Positions 18,677 to 27,408 of a stretch of DNA of 64,000 nt are shown one piece after another. The notes under the pieces were generated by a model. The model made no database searches and was not told the origin of the DNA. It saw nothing but the letters and a program-made list of their open reading frames with translations. Source of the stretch: Bosea sp. BIWAKO-01 (GTDB lineage Bacteria; Pseudomonadota; Alphaproteobacteria; Rhizobiales; Beijerinckiaceae); NCBI RefSeq assembly GCF_001748145.1, contig NZ_BCQA01000001.1, positions 5,234,501-5,298,500 of the forward strand. Reading direction: 5' to 3'. How positions within the stretch are numbered: position 1 is the stretch's first letter; the number at the start of each line of letters is the position of its first letter. The position numbers and the translations under genes are program-made.

Positions 18677-20266
18677 ATGCGCTGGCCCCTTCGCCTCGTC
18701 TTCGCCCTGACCTGCGCCTTGGCCGTCGCCACGGCAATGACCGGACGCGCCTTCGCTCATGCCGCGCTGATCGCCGCCTCGCCGGCGGACGGCGCGGTGG
18801 TGACCAATGCCCCTGCGGTGTTGACACTGAGCTTCAGTGAACCGGTGTCGCCGCTCGTCCTGAAGCTGATCGGACCAGACAGCGCGTCCCGCACGCTCGA
18901 TCGGTTCGTGCTGAAGGACAGGACGCTGATGATCGAAGCGCCCGCCGACCTGTCAACCGGCACGCATGTTCTGAGCTGGCGCGTCATTTCCGAGGATGGG
19001 CACCCGGTTGGCGGCGCAGTGGTCTTCTCAATCGGTGCACCAAGCGGCCAGTCGCCAACTCCTGAGACGCGGACTGATCCTGCTGTGCGGGCTACCCTAT
19101 GGCTGGGAAAGCTGGGCCTCTATCTGGGCTTGCTCATGGGGCTCGGCGGGGCAGCCTATGCGGCCTGGATTGGTCCCTTGCCTCGCAATGCCCGGCGACC
19201 GGTCGCATCGTTCATCCTGCTCGGATCTGCCGCCTTGCCGCTCGCACTCGCCGCGCAAGGGCTCGATGTCCTGGATCGTTCCCTCGGTAGCCTGGGCGAG
19301 GCAGACGTCTGGAGCGCCGCGGCCGCCAGCAGCTTTGGCCGCACGGCGCTGACTGCAGCAGTCGCATTCCTGCTCGGATTGGCCTCCCTGGCGGCACGCG
19401 GCCGCATGGGGCAGGTCTTCGGCGGAGCAGCCCTCCTGAGTGTAGGGGTGGCACTCGCCGCGAGCGGCCATGCCAGCGCGGCCAGCCCGCAATGGCTGAT
19501 GCGGACCGCAGTCTTTGTTCACGCCGTCAGCGTCTCCGCCTGGGCAGGAGCCCTGTTGCCTCTGTTCTTTGCCCTGCGGGAGCCCGACGCAGTTGCCGTG
19601 CTGCGCCAGTTCTCGCGCTGGATCCCTGTCGTTGTTGGCTTGACCCTGCTCAGCGGCGGAATTCTGGCGGCAGTTCAGCTCGAACAGCCAGGCGCACTGA
19701 TTTCGACCGGCTATGGCTGGGTTCTGCTGATCAAGCTCGCGTGGGTTGCAATCCTGCTGGGCCTGGCTGCCGTCAATCGCTACCGCCTCACGCCCCTTGT
19801 CCTGTCTCGAACGGGCATCGCCGCCAAGACGATGCGGCGCGTGATCGCGGCCGAAACCTTGCTGGTGTTCCTTGTCCTTGGCACCGTTGCGACCTGGCGC
19901 TTCACGCCGCCGCCGCGGGCACTTGTCAATGCGGCCACGCCGCCTGCATCGGTCCACATTCACACGGCCAAGGCGATGGCGGACATCCGTGTCTCGCCTG
20001 GACGTGCGGGGCCGACCTCCGTTTCGATTTCACTGCTGGACGGGGAGTTTGGACCGCTCACGGTCAAGGAGGTTCGCTGCGTGATGTCGAACCCGTCGGC
20101 CGGTGTCGAGCCGATCGAGCGTCAGGCCGTCCGGTCGAGCGACGGCACCTGGCATGTCGACAGCCTCGTCATTCCCATCGGGGGTCGGTGGACCATCGAA
20201 CTCGAAATCCTGGTCTCCGATTTCGAGATGATCCGCCTCGGTGAGACCGTGGAGATCAAGCCATGA
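18677..20266 (+). CDS. CopC-CopD fusion, copper resistance/uptake membrane protein
   Basis: A 529-residue protein. The signal peptide ends RAFA and the mature chain begins with His28, as in CopC copper sites (HAALIAASPADGA), followed by a CopC beta-sandwich with the second conserved motif EDGHPVGGAVVFS near residue 115. A CopD membrane domain of about eight helices follows, with histidines at the membrane faces, and then a C-terminal periplasmic domain (from about residue 425) like that of YcnJ. It is thought to move copper across the inner membrane. It lies in an operon with ycnI, and its stop overlaps the next start as ATGA. Confidence 0.9.
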   Translation: MRWPLRLVFALTCALAVATAMTGRAFAHAALIAASPADGAVVTNAPAVLTLSFSEPVSPLVLKLIGPDSASRTLDRFVLKDRTLMIEAPADLSTGTHVLSWRVISEDGHPVGGAVVFSIGAPSGQSPTPETRTDPAVRATLWLGKLGLYLGLLMGLGGAAYAAWIGPLPRNARRPVASFILLGSAALPLALAAQGLDVLDRSLGSLGEADVWSAAAASSFGRTALTAAVAFLLGLASLAARGRMGQVFGGAALLSVGVALAASGHASAASPQWLMRTAVFVHAVSVSAWAGALLPLFFALREPDAVAVLRQFSRWIPVVVGLTLLSGGILAAVQLEQPGALISTGYGWVLLIKLAWVAILLGLAAVNRYRLTPLVLSRTGIAAKTMRRVIAAETLLVFLVLGTVATWRFTPPPRALVNAATPPASVHIHTAKAMADIRVSPGRAGPTSVSISLLDGEFGPLTVKEVRCVMSNPSAGVEPIERQAVRSSDGTWHVDSLVIPIGGRWTIELEILVSDFEMIRLGETVEIKP

Positions 20267-21063
20267 CGAATGACATGACGCGCCGGAACCTGACGGCACT
20301 GGCAGCGACAGGGGCGCTCTCGGGATTGTTCGGACATGTGCGGGCGGCCGAGGCACAACCTGCGGAAACGGGCTCGGCACCGATACGTGTCGCGATGCTT
20401 GTCCACCCGGATATGGTTCTGCTCGATCTCGTCGGTCCGCTAACGGTGTTCTCGCTGCTGCAAGCTGAAATTCATCTGGTCTGGAAGAGCAGAGCGGCCG
20501 TCACCAGCGACGTGAAAATCCCGGTTGCGCCAACGGCGACATTCTCCGAATGCCCACGCGATCTCGACGTCCTGTTCCTCCCCGGCGGGTTGAAGGGCAG
20601 TGTCGCCCTGATGGGGGATAGCGAGGTGCTGGGCTTCCTCGCCGAACGAGGCGCGCAAGCTCGTTATGTCACGAGCGTCTGCACCGGCTCTCTGCTGCTC
20701 GGAGCAGCAGGACTGTTGAAGGGCTATCGGGCAACCTCGCACTGGTATGTCCGGGATCTGCTGCCTGTGATGGGCGCAGAGCTTCAGACTGATCGCGTCG
20801 TGATCGATCGCAACCGGATGACCGGCGGAGGTGTGACGGCCGGACTGGATTTCGGATTGACGCTCGCTGCCACGCTCAAGGGTGAGGAGACCGCACGCCG
20901 CATCCAGCTCGTCCTTGAATACGACCCGCAACCGCCCTTCGATTCAGGCGCTCCCGAGCGTGCGGACAAGACGAATGTCCAAGATGTCCTCGCGCGCCGG
21001 TCACCGCTGATTGCGATGGCGAAGGCGCAGGCCGAGCAGGCGAGGTCACGCCTCTCGCTCTGA
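20263..21063 (+). CDS. DJ-1/PfpI family protein with Tat-type leader
   Basis: A 266-residue protein of the class I glutamine-amidotransferase-like fold. The nucleophile-elbow cysteine is Cys140 in VTSVCTGSLLLGAAGLLKGYRATSHW, which closely resembles isonitrile hydratase and related DJ-1 proteins. The leader TRRNLTALAATGALSGLFG has a twin-arginine-like motif, so the protein may be exported folded. It overlaps the CopC-CopD gene by 4 bp, implying coexpression with copper proteins. The substrate is unknown; a stress or copper-linked role is inference. An internal ATG at 20275 is an alternative start. Confidence 0.8.
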   Translation: MTNDMTRRNLTALAATGALSGLFGHVRAAEAQPAETGSAPIRVAMLVHPDMVLLDLVGPLTVFSLLQAEIHLVWKSRAAVTSDVKIPVAPTATFSECPRDLDVLFLPGGLKGSVALMGDSEVLGFLAERGAQARYVTSVCTGSLLLGAAGLLKGYRATSHWYVRDLLPVMGAELQTDRVVIDRNRMTGGGVTAGLDFGLTLAATLKGEETARRIQLVLEYDPQPPFDSGAPERADKTNVQDVLARRSPLIAMAKAQAEQARSRLSL

Positions 21064-21253
21064 AGCAGCGGCGCGAATTCCATGATCGGGACGAACCGCT
21101 TGCGGAACGTCTCCGGCAACAAGCGCACCACATCATCGGACCGGACATCGGGTCCGCTCCCATGATCCAAACAGGCCCCCGGGTGCGCGCTCATCATGGG
21201 TCGCGGCGAAAGTCGAAATTGACCTTGCTGGAGCATCTGGGACAAGATGTGGC

Positions 21254-21874
21254 GTGGTTACGGTCACGGCTCCCGAGTTTCGGGGCGCTCATCGACTGAA
21301 TGCCGGACAAGGGCGCTCCTGGCGGGTGCTGTTGATCGCCTCGTCGCTGGTGCTCGCCAGCACGTCGGGCCCGGCCGAAGTGCTCAAGCCTTGGTTTGCT
21401 GAACCCACCCCAACACTCGTTCTCGACCGCCTCGACGGCGCTCGTATCGATCTGGCGGATCTGCGCGGCGGCCCCGTGATCGTCCATTTCTTCGCGACAT
21501 GGTGCGCACCCTGCATCGAGGAAATGGCCTCGCTGAACGCACTCGCGGCTCAGCAGTCGGTCCAGGTCACGATCCTGGCCGTCGATGTCGGCGAGGTCGA
21601 TGCCCGTGTCAGGACCTTCTTCCGCGAGCGCCCGGTTTCATTCCCCATCCTGCTGGACCGCGACCGCAGTGCGATGAAGGCCTGGCATGTTGAGGGATTG
21701 CCGACGAGCTTCGTGCTCGGTCACGACCTGAGCCCGGCCTTGAAGGCCGAAGAGCCGCTCGATTGGACGGGCCCAGCCGTCATCCGCGTGCTGACGCGAC
21801 TGTCGCAGCGCAAGGACGGGACGCTGGCCGGAGAGACGACCGATGGAAACCAGAGCAGGGAGGAGATCCGATGA
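21254..21874 (+). CDS. TlpA/ResA-like thioredoxin-fold protein
   Basis: A 206-residue protein with an N-terminal membrane anchor or signal (WRVLLIASSLVLASTSG) and a thioredoxin domain with the active site WCAPC in VIVHFFATWCAPCIEEM, plus the cis-proline region GLPTSFVL. Such proteins keep periplasmic thiols reduced or reduce copper-binding cysteines during cytochrome oxidase assembly. The reading frame begins at GTG 21254; the true start may be a later codon, as no strong Shine-Dalgarno sequence is apparent. Its stop overlaps the transglutaminase start as ATGA. About 190 bp without a gene separate it from the DJ-1 gene. Confidence 0.85.
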   Translation: MVTVTAPEFRGAHRLNAGQGRSWRVLLIASSLVLASTSGPAEVLKPWFAEPTPTLVLDRLDGARIDLADLRGGPVIVHFFATWCAPCIEEMASLNALAAQQSVQVTILAVDVGEVDARVRTFFRERPVSFPILLDRDRSAMKAWHVEGLPTSFVLGHDLSPALKAEEPLDWTGPAVIRVLTRLSQRKDGTLAGETTDGNQSREEIR

Positions 21875-22971
21875 TCACGCGTCGTGACATGCTGAAATCC
21901 GGTGCCGTGGTCGCAGCCGCGGGGTTTGTAGCTCCGCAGCGCGTCCTTGCCCAGGACGCCGTCTTTGCGCCTACGCCCGGTGCCTGGCGCGGCTTCGAGG
22001 TGCTGACCCATCTCGAGTTGCCGGCGAGGGGCAGGGCACAGGCCTGGATTCCGCTGCCGTCAGTGCAGGAGGGCGAATGGATCAGGTTGGGCAAGAACAC
22101 CTGGCAGGGCAACGCTGCCTCGGCGGAGGTCGTCAGTGATCCCAAATATGGCGCGCAGTTTCTGCATGTTGTCTTCAAGGACGGTGAGCCAGCGCCGACT
22201 ATCGAGGTTCGCAGCAGTTTTTCGCTGCGCGACCGGGCCGAAGATCTCGGTGCAAGCTCCCAGGTGCCAATGCTGAGCGCGGCCGAGCGCAGGCTCTATC
22301 TCGAGGCGACCGAGCTGATGCCCACCGACGGCATCGTCCAGGAGACTGCCGAGAAGGCGATTGCCGGCAAGGCAAGCGACCTCGACAAGGCGCGGGCGAT
22401 CTACGAATGGGTTGTCGTGAACACGTTCCGTGACGCCAAGACGCGCGGTTGCGGTACCGGCGACGTCGCCTCGATGCTGCGCACCGGCAATCTCGGCGGC
22501 AAATGCGCCGATCTGAACGCGCTCTACGTCGCGCTGGTACGTGCCGCTGGAATCCCGGCCCGCGACATCTACGGTATTCGCGTCGCGCCGTCGAAGTTCG
22601 GCTATGCCAGCCTCGGCGCCGGATCCGCGACCATTACCAAGGCGCAGCATTGCCGAGCCGAGGTCTGGCTCGATGGCTATGGTTGGGTCGCAACCGATCC
22701 CGCCGATGTGCGCAAGGTCGTGCTGGAGGAGCCGCCAGGGAACAATGCAATCGACACGCCGAAGGTGGTGGCGGCGCGAAGGACGCTGTTCGGCGCCTGG
22801 GAGGGCAACTGGCTCGGCTACAACATGGCTCATGACCTGGAATTGCCGGGCTCGCGCCACAAGGTGGCATTCCTGATGTATCCGCAGGCCGAAATCGCTG
22901 GCGCGTTGCTAGACTGTCTCGATGCCGACACGTTCAAGTACACGATCAAGTCGGCCGAAATCACGGCCTAG
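21871..22971 (+). CDS. Transglutaminase-like periplasmic protein
   Basis: A 366-residue protein with a Tat-type leader (MITRRDMLKSGAVVAAAGFVAP). The transglutaminase-core triad is visible: Cys in GGKCADLNALYVALVRAAGIPAR, His in AQHCRAEVW and Asp in WVATDPADVR. The family includes thiol proteases and cross-linking enzymes; the substrate is unknown. The GGAG at 21861 and the ATGA overlap with the TlpA-like gene support the start and coexpression. In this context it may process a periplasmic protein. Confidence 0.85.
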   Translation: MITRRDMLKSGAVVAAAGFVAPQRVLAQDAVFAPTPGAWRGFEVLTHLELPARGRAQAWIPLPSVQEGEWIRLGKNTWQGNAASAEVVSDPKYGAQFLHVVFKDGEPAPTIEVRSSFSLRDRAEDLGASSQVPMLSAAERRLYLEATELMPTDGIVQETAEKAIAGKASDLDKARAIYEWVVVNTFRDAKTRGCGTGDVASMLRTGNLGGKCADLNALYVALVRAAGIPARDIYGIRVAPSKFGYASLGAGSATITKAQHCRAEVWLDGYGWVATDPADVRKVVLEEPPGNNAIDTPKVVAARRTLFGAWEGNWLGYNMAHDLELPGSRHKVAFLMYPQAEIAGALLDCLDADTFKYTIKSAEITA

Positions 22972-23013
22972 TCGGCGAGGCGGACGGGGCGCTGCTCTTC
23001 TGGAGACTTGACC

Positions 23014-24120
23014 ATGGGCGACACGATCGAACTCGAAACTCCCGCTCCCCCCCGCCTGACCAGCCTGGCGCATGGCGGCGGCTGCGGCTGCAAGCTGGCG
23101 CCGTCGGTCCTGCAGCAACTGCTTGCGGACCACCCTGCGGCGGGGCCTTACCGTCAGCTTCTCGTCGGCACGGAGACCGGCGACGATGCGGCGGTCTGGC
23201 AGATCGACGATGAGACCTGCGTCGTCGCGACGACGGATTTCTTCATGCCGATGGTCGACGATCCGCATGATTTCGGCCGGATAGCGGCGACCAATGCGAT
23301 CTCGGATGTCTATGCGATGGGCGGCAAGCCGATCATGGCCTTGGCGATCCTCGGCATGCCGCTCGACAAGCTGCCGATCGAGACGACGCGCGAGATCCTG
23401 AAGGGTGGCGCCTCGATCTGCGCCGAGGCCGGTATTCCAGTCGCGGGCGGGCACTCCATCGATGCTCCCGAGCCGATCTACGGACTTGCAGTGGTCGGCC
23501 TGTTGAAGCTGCCGAACCTGCGCAGGAACAGCGGTGCGCGGCCAGGCGATGTGCTGATCCTGACGAAGGCATTGGGCGTGGGGATCTATTCGGCGGCCTT
23601 CAAGAAGGAGCAGCTGCCAAAGGCCGCCTATGACGAGATGATCGCCTCGACCACCCTGCTCAACCGCGTCGGCGCCGAACTGGCAGGAGATGCCGACGTC
23701 CATGCGATCACCGACGTCACCGGCTTCGGCATTCTCGGGCATGGACTGGAGATGGCACGTGGCTCGGGGGCAACCCTGCGGCTGCGTTTGGCTGAATTGC
23801 CCTTCCTCTCGCTGGCCGAGCAACTGGCGCGCGACGGGCGCGTGACCGGCGCTTCGCACCGCAACTGGGCGAGCTATGGCGAGGGCGTCGCGCTACCGGC
23901 CGGACTGCCGGACTGGCAGCGCCATTTGCTCACCGATCCGCAGACCTCGGGCGGCCTCCTGGTCTCCTGTGCGGCGGGGAGGGCAGACGCGTTTCTGTCC
24001 ATGGTGAAGGCGGCTGGATATCCCTCGGCCCGCATCGTCGGAACAGTCGAGGCCGGCCCTGCGCGGGTGATCGTCAGCTACATCATCGGTCCGGATCCGA
24101 TATCCGCTCCGATGATCTGA
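23014..24120 (+). CDS. selD: Selenide, water dikinase (selenophosphate synthetase)
   Basis: A 368-residue enzyme that makes selenophosphate from selenide and ATP, the selenium donor for Sec-tRNA. The glycine-rich loop HGGGCGCK carries Cys24 (equivalent to E. coli Cys17) and Lys27, so this is the cysteine form, not a selenoprotein. The metal/ATP-binding motif GDDAAVW and the C-terminal [10 protein letters not shown] motif are present. The ATG at 23014 is preferred with GGAG at 23002; a TTG at 23008 is in frame. It faces the fdh-sel operon tail convergently, completing the set needed for Sec synthesis at this locus. Confidence 0.97.
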   Translation: MGDTIELETPAPPRLTSLAHGGGCGCKLAPSVLQQLLADHPAAGPYRQLLVGTETGDDAAVWQIDDETCVVATTDFFMPMVDDPHDFGRIAATNAISDVYAMGGKPIMALAILGMPLDKLPIETTREILKGGASICAEAGIPVAGGHSIDAPEPIYGLAVVGLLKLPNLRRNSGARPGDVLILTKALGVGIYSAAFKKEQLPKAAYDEMIASTTLLNRVGAELAGDADVHAITDVTGFGILGHGLEMARGSGATLRLRLAELPFLSLAEQLARDGRVTGASHRNWASYGEGVALPAGLPDWQRHLLTDPQTSGGLLVSCAAGRADAFLSMVKAAGYPSARIVGTVEAGPARVIVSYIIGPDPISAPMI

Positions 24121-24178
24121 CCTTCTGCGTTTGCATCGGCCTTCCCGAAAACCGCAATCTGCCACTCGGGCCGATTCC

Positions 24179-24559
24179 TCAGGTTTCGTCGACCCGCATC
24201 CGGCGCCCCCAGACGTCGAAGAGCTCGCCGTGGTTCAGGACCAGCCGGTCGCGCTCCAATCCGTCTTCCAGCGAGCGCAGACGCGTGCGGGCGAGCGCGT
24301 CGTCGAGCGGGCCGCCCTTCTCTGCGCGGGTCGGAAAGAACGCGACGGCGTCCCAGCTCACGCCGGCACTGCGAAACATCAGGATGATGTCGCCCCAGTC
24401 GATCTCGTCGCCGATGACATGGACATAGGTGGAGCGCAGCGGCTCGATCTTCGGCTCGGCAATGCGGACCAGCACGATTAGCGCCGTGAACGGGCCCTTT
24501 CGGAATGCCTTGGCGAGCCAGGCGTCGAAATCGGTCCCCAACCCCTTAGAAGTCGACAC
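24179..24559 (-). CDS. Hypothetical protein, last gene of the reconstructed sel operon
   Basis: A 126-residue protein that I do not recognise. It begins at a GTG overlapping the stop of the preceding gene by 14 bp, so the two are coupled. The sequence is soluble-looking, with a central LIVLVRIAEPKIEPLRSTYVHVIGDEIDWGDIIL segment (split here: strand, turn, strand) that suggests a compact alpha/beta protein. Before the 15-kb element inserted, it lay directly downstream of selC on the same strand. A role linked to selenium or formate metabolism is inferred from position only. A later TTG start is possible. Confidence 0.65.
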   Translation of the reverse strand: MSTSKGLGTDFDAWLAKAFRKGPFTALIVLVRIAEPKIEPLRSTYVHVIGDEIDWGDIILMFRSAGVSWDAVAFFPTRAEKGGPLDDALARTRLRSLEDGLERDRLVLNHGELFDVWGRRMRVDET

Positions 24560-25016
24560 GCGGGGTCTCCGGCATATAGCGCTCGAACAGAGCGTAGAAC
24601 TCCGTACCGGTCTCCCCCTGGTACCAGTCCTCGAAGGCGAGCAGGGCGGCTTGCGAACCCGGACCGGGCGGACCCTCGCTTGCGCCCATCTCCGCCTGTA
24701 TCGCCTCGAAGACCGGCATCAGCCTGTCGAGGACGAGCGCCTGCCGCGGACCGATCTCGTCCCAGCCGAGCGCACTGGCGACTATGAACCTGGCGCGCGC
24801 AGTCGCCTTGTCGGGGTCCTCTGCCTCGGCGATGGCCTTGGTCGCGCTGCGCATCAGGTTGAGCCTGCGGAAGGCGTTGGCGCGCTCCCGGGCGAGCACC
24901 TCGATCCGCATGGCCGCCTCGCGACGATACGCGTCCTCGGCCCGCCGGGCCGCTTCAGCCGCTTGCTCGAAGACCGCGATCAGGTTGAGGCCCAGCGCTT
25001 CTGTGTCTTCGGTCAT
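24546..25016 (-). CDS. Hypothetical helical protein following selC in the reconstructed operon
   Basis: A 156-residue, mostly helical, alanine- and arginine-rich protein (AAEAARRAEDAYRREAAM then RANAFRRLNLMRSATKAI) without signal peptide or known motif. The ATG at 25016 lies 15 bp from the distal copy of the element attachment site. Removing the element places this start 6 nt after the restored stop of selB, so it was the next gene of the fdh-sel operon. In the current arrangement it has lost its upstream promoter and could only be read from the element edge. Function unknown. Confidence 0.7.
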   Translation of the reverse strand: MTEDTEALGLNLIAVFEQAAEAARRAEDAYRREAAMRIEVLARERANAFRRLNLMRSATKAIAEAEDPDKATARARFIVASALGWDEIGPRQALVLDRLMPVFEAIQAEMGASEGPPGPGSQAALLAFEDWYQGETGTEFYALFERYMPETPRVDF

Positions 25017-25031
25017 GGCGCCTCAGTGAGC

Positions 25032-25046
25032 TGGCGGAAGAGAATG
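25032..25046. repeat. Attachment site, distal copy
   Basis: TGGCGGAAGAGAATG, identical to 40072-40086. The match stops on both sides, so the common core is 15 bp. It lies in the short gap between the start of the 24546-25016 gene and the integrase promoter. Confidence 0.92.
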
Positions 25047-25173
25047 ACCGCCAACCTCCTTAAAATACGGAGATTTTTGCGGTTTTCGCATCGATTATTG
25101 CTCTATTAGCCCCATTTGCCGTATTGTAGTTATGATAATTGTTAGGCTTTAAAGGTTCGGCGGAAGGTCGGAT

Positions 25174-26373
25174 ATGGCGCTCAATAAGCTATCGGAGCAC
25201 AAGATCCGCGGGCACGCAAAGCCCGGAATGTTGGGGGACGGCGGTGGCCTATTCCTGCGCATTCAGAAACCGCGCGGTGACCGGCCACCGTCCAAAAACT
25301 GGGTGTTCATTTACCGACGGGGCGACAAGCGCATTGAGATAGGTTTAGGCGGCTACGGTTCAGGCACTGCGCCGGTATCACTCGCCTTGGCCCGTCAGAA
25401 AGCGCTGGTCATCCGCGACCGCCTCGCGAACGGTGAAGACCCGCGCGGCGATAAGCCAGCCCCGAAGATAACGACAAAGCCGAAGACGTTTTACGACTGC
25501 ATGGAGGCGCTGCTGGAGAGCAAGGCTGAGGGCTGGCGTAACTCAAAGCATAAACATCAATGGGAAATGACGCTCCGCGATTACGCAAAGCCGCTTCACG
25601 ACATGCCGATAGCGGACATAGCGCTTGGCGACGTCAAGGAGTGCCTGCTGCCACACTGGCATGAACGGCCGGAGACCGCAGATCGGCTGCGCATGCGCAT
25701 TCGAGCCGTAATTGATTACGGCATTGCCCACGAGTGGCGGAAGGCAGGCAACCCTGCTCTCTGGCGCGGCCTCTTGGATAAGGTCATGCCTGCCCGTAAG
25801 CGGCGCGACAAGGAGCACCACGCCGCGCTCAATCATGAACAGGCTGCACAGACAGTCGCGAAGCTCCGTCAGTCGTCGGGCACGGCGGCGCGCGCTGTCG
25901 AATTTCTAGCCCTGACCGTCGGACGTGCCGGTGAGGTGAGGGGAGCCCGATTCGACGAGATCGATATCGAGGCGAAAACGTGGACCGTTCCCGGCAACCG
26001 GATGAAGGCAGGCCTTCAGCATGTCGTCCCCCTAACAGACAGAGCGCTCCAGATTGTTGAGGCAAGGCGCCAACAATCAACTTGCGCCCTCATATTCGAG
26101 GGCGGTCGAGAGGACGCGCCTGTGTCGGACACCGCGATGACGAAGGCGCTTCGCCTGGCGTCGCCAGACAAGGCTGCGACGCTCCACGGCTGGCGGTCTA
26201 CTTTCAGAGATTGGGCGGGCGACGAAACGGAACATCCGCGTGAGATTATTGAATCAGCGCTCGCGCACTCTGTCGGAAACGAGACCGAACGAGCCTATCG
26301 GCGCTTAGATGCGCTGCAGAAACGGCGGAAATTGATGGAAGATTGGGACGCGTACTGCGCAGGCGCCAATTAG
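25174..26373 (+). CDS. int: Tyrosine recombinase / P4-type integrase
   Basis: A 399-residue site-specific integrase with an N-terminal DUF4102-like arm-binding domain (GLFLRIQKPRG... WVFIYRRGDKRIEIGLGGYG), a core-binding domain and a catalytic domain. Active-site residues: Arg251 (GRAGEVRG), His338 and Arg341 (HGWR), His365 (ALAHSVGN) and nucleophile Tyr375 (ERAYRR). Shine-Dalgarno-like GGAAGG precedes the ATG. The 130 bp between the attachment core and the start are AT-rich and probably contain promoter and arm sites. It catalyses integration into the 3' end of selC. P4-like integrases using selC are known in enterobacteria; the use here is analogous. Confidence 0.95.
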   Translation: MALNKLSEHKIRGHAKPGMLGDGGGLFLRIQKPRGDRPPSKNWVFIYRRGDKRIEIGLGGYGSGTAPVSLALARQKALVIRDRLANGEDPRGDKPAPKITTKPKTFYDCMEALLESKAEGWRNSKHKHQWEMTLRDYAKPLHDMPIADIALGDVKECLLPHWHERPETADRLRMRIRAVIDYGIAHEWRKAGNPALWRGLLDKVMPARKRRDKEHHAALNHEQAAQTVAKLRQSSGTAARAVEFLALTVGRAGEVRGARFDEIDIEAKTWTVPGNRMKAGLQHVVPLTDRALQIVEARRQQSTCALIFEGGREDAPVSDTAMTKALRLASPDKAATLHGWRSTFRDWAGDETEHPREIIESALAHSVGNETERAYRRLDALQKRRKLMEDWDAYCAGAN

Positions 26374-26386
26374 CCCAATTGGCGCC
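26362..26386 (+). terminator. Palindrome overlapping the integrase stop codon
   Basis: GGCGCCAATT (26362-26371) and AATTGGCGCC (26377-26386) form a perfect 10-bp stem with loop AGCCC; the integrase stop TAG lies within it. It directly abuts the first operator-like site. Terminator or protein-binding site. Confidence 0.5.
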
Positions 26387-26387
26387 A

Positions 26388-26404
26388 TTGACTTTCGACG
26401 TCAA
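26388..26404. promoter_or_regulatory. Operator-like site 1
   Basis: TTGAC-7 bp-GTCAA. Read on the minus strand it is GTTTGACGTCGAAAGTCAA, one of three closely matching sites in the element. It lies upstream of the AlpA-like gene. Confidence 0.6.
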
Positions 26405-26482
26405 ACATCACTATAAACGTGGTTGCGCCGAGGGCAAGCGCCCGCGTTCATCTTATCGATGCATTTGCGGTATTTCGCCTGT

Positions 26483-26499
26483 TTGACGTCGCCCGTCAA
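26483..26499. promoter_or_regulatory. Operator-like site 2
   Basis: GTTTGACGTCGCCCGTCAA in plus orientation, 24 bp before the inferred AlpA-like start and 95 bp from site 1. Two sites in one promoter region suggest cooperative repression. Confidence 0.6.
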
Positions 26500-26522
26500 G
26501 AATTCCTTTGGGAGTGCGACAA

Positions 26523-26738
26523 TTGACCGCAGATAATGATAATCGACCTCTGCTGATGTCGCCGAAGGAAGCGGCTCAGCAGACTAGCCTGTCCCGGCAA
26601 CTTCTGGGGCTGATGGCAAGGGCAGGGCAGTTCCCTGCGCCTGTCCAACTTGGCGAGCGCAGGACAGCATATGTGCGCGCCGAGGTCGTGACTTGGATTT
26701 CCGACCGCATCGCCGCCCGCTCCGTGAGGGCAGCGTGA
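26523..26738 (+). CDS. AlpA-like regulator / excisionase
   Basis: About 71 residues. LLMSPKEAAQQTSLSRQLLGLMARAGQFPAPVQLGERRTAYV is the winged-helix layout of AlpA-family proteins: an initial helix-turn-helix, then the wing with a conserved aromatic before the last helix (VVTWISDRIA). P4-type elements use AlpA-like proteins as excisionase or activator of int. A TTG at 26523 is chosen as start, with GGGAG at 26509-26513; TTG 26508 and GTG 26514 are alternatives. The stop overlaps the next start (TGATG). Two operator-like palindromes lie just upstream. Confidence 0.75.
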   Translation: MTADNDNRPLLMSPKEAAQQTSLSRQLLGLMARAGQFPAPVQLGERRTAYVRAEVVTWISDRIAARSVRAA

Positions 26739-27292
26739 TGGACGTTCGTCGGATCATCGCACGCGATCGTAGAATGGCGGCAGTGCACGAGGCCGGGCAC
26801 GCAGTTGTCGCCATGCACTTAGGCTTCGAAGTTGTGGGCGCGTTCATCCGACCAAACCCCACCGACGACATCTACAGCGAGAAATCGTATTTAGGGCAGG
26901 CGACGTATGAACCACCTTCGGACTTGAGCCAGCGTCGCCTGATCGCCGTCGCCGGCGTGGTGGCGGAAGAAGTCTGGAAAGCGCGCGGGCCGGCATATGG
27001 ATATTGGCCGGACTTCGTGGCCGATCCGGCATGCATGTCGCCCACTGACTGGGCCGGCACAGAGTGCGAGCCTGGCGAGCCCGACGACAATCTGATTACG
27101 GCGGTAGGTGAGGTTGAAGATCTGCTGGCAGGTGAACTGTGGCCGAAGCTAACCGCACTGTCCCGTAAGCTGATCGATGCCGATAGCCGCCGGACGCCTG
27201 ATGCCATCCTGAACGTTATGGAGATGCTCGGCCACAGAGTGGTTAGGACCGCCTCATCCTCAAAGCCCTGGCTCCTCACGCCCGCAGCCTAA
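26738..27292 (+). CDS. Stand-alone M41-like HEXXH protein
   Basis: A 184-residue protein with HEAGH at residues 17-21 in AAVHEAGHAVVAMHLGF, the zinc-binding helix of FtsH-type (M41) peptidases. It also has a GVVAEEVWKARGPAYGYW segment that resembles the glycine-rich GRAAEE region of FtsH, and a later acidic stretch (DDNLITAVGEVEDLL) that could give the third metal ligand. There is no AAA domain or membrane anchor. It may be a small metalloprotease that acts on a regulator, or a non-catalytic relative. It is coupled to the AlpA-like gene by a 1-bp overlap. Confidence 0.65.
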   Translation: MDVRRIIARDRRMAAVHEAGHAVVAMHLGFEVVGAFIRPNPTDDIYSEKSYLGQATYEPPSDLSQRRLIAVAGVVAEEVWKARGPAYGYWPDFVADPACMSPTDWAGTECEPGEPDDNLITAVGEVEDLLAGELWPKLTALSRKLIDADSRRTPDAILNVMEMLGHRVVRTASSSKPWLLTPAA

Positions 27293-27408
27293 CCAATCCC
27301 GCGCCCACACCGGGTGCGGATCAATAGCACCCACATCCCACCACCCACCCGCCAGCATCCGCCGGCGGCAACGCGCCCGCATGGGCGTTACACAGAGGAG
27401 TCTGCTGA

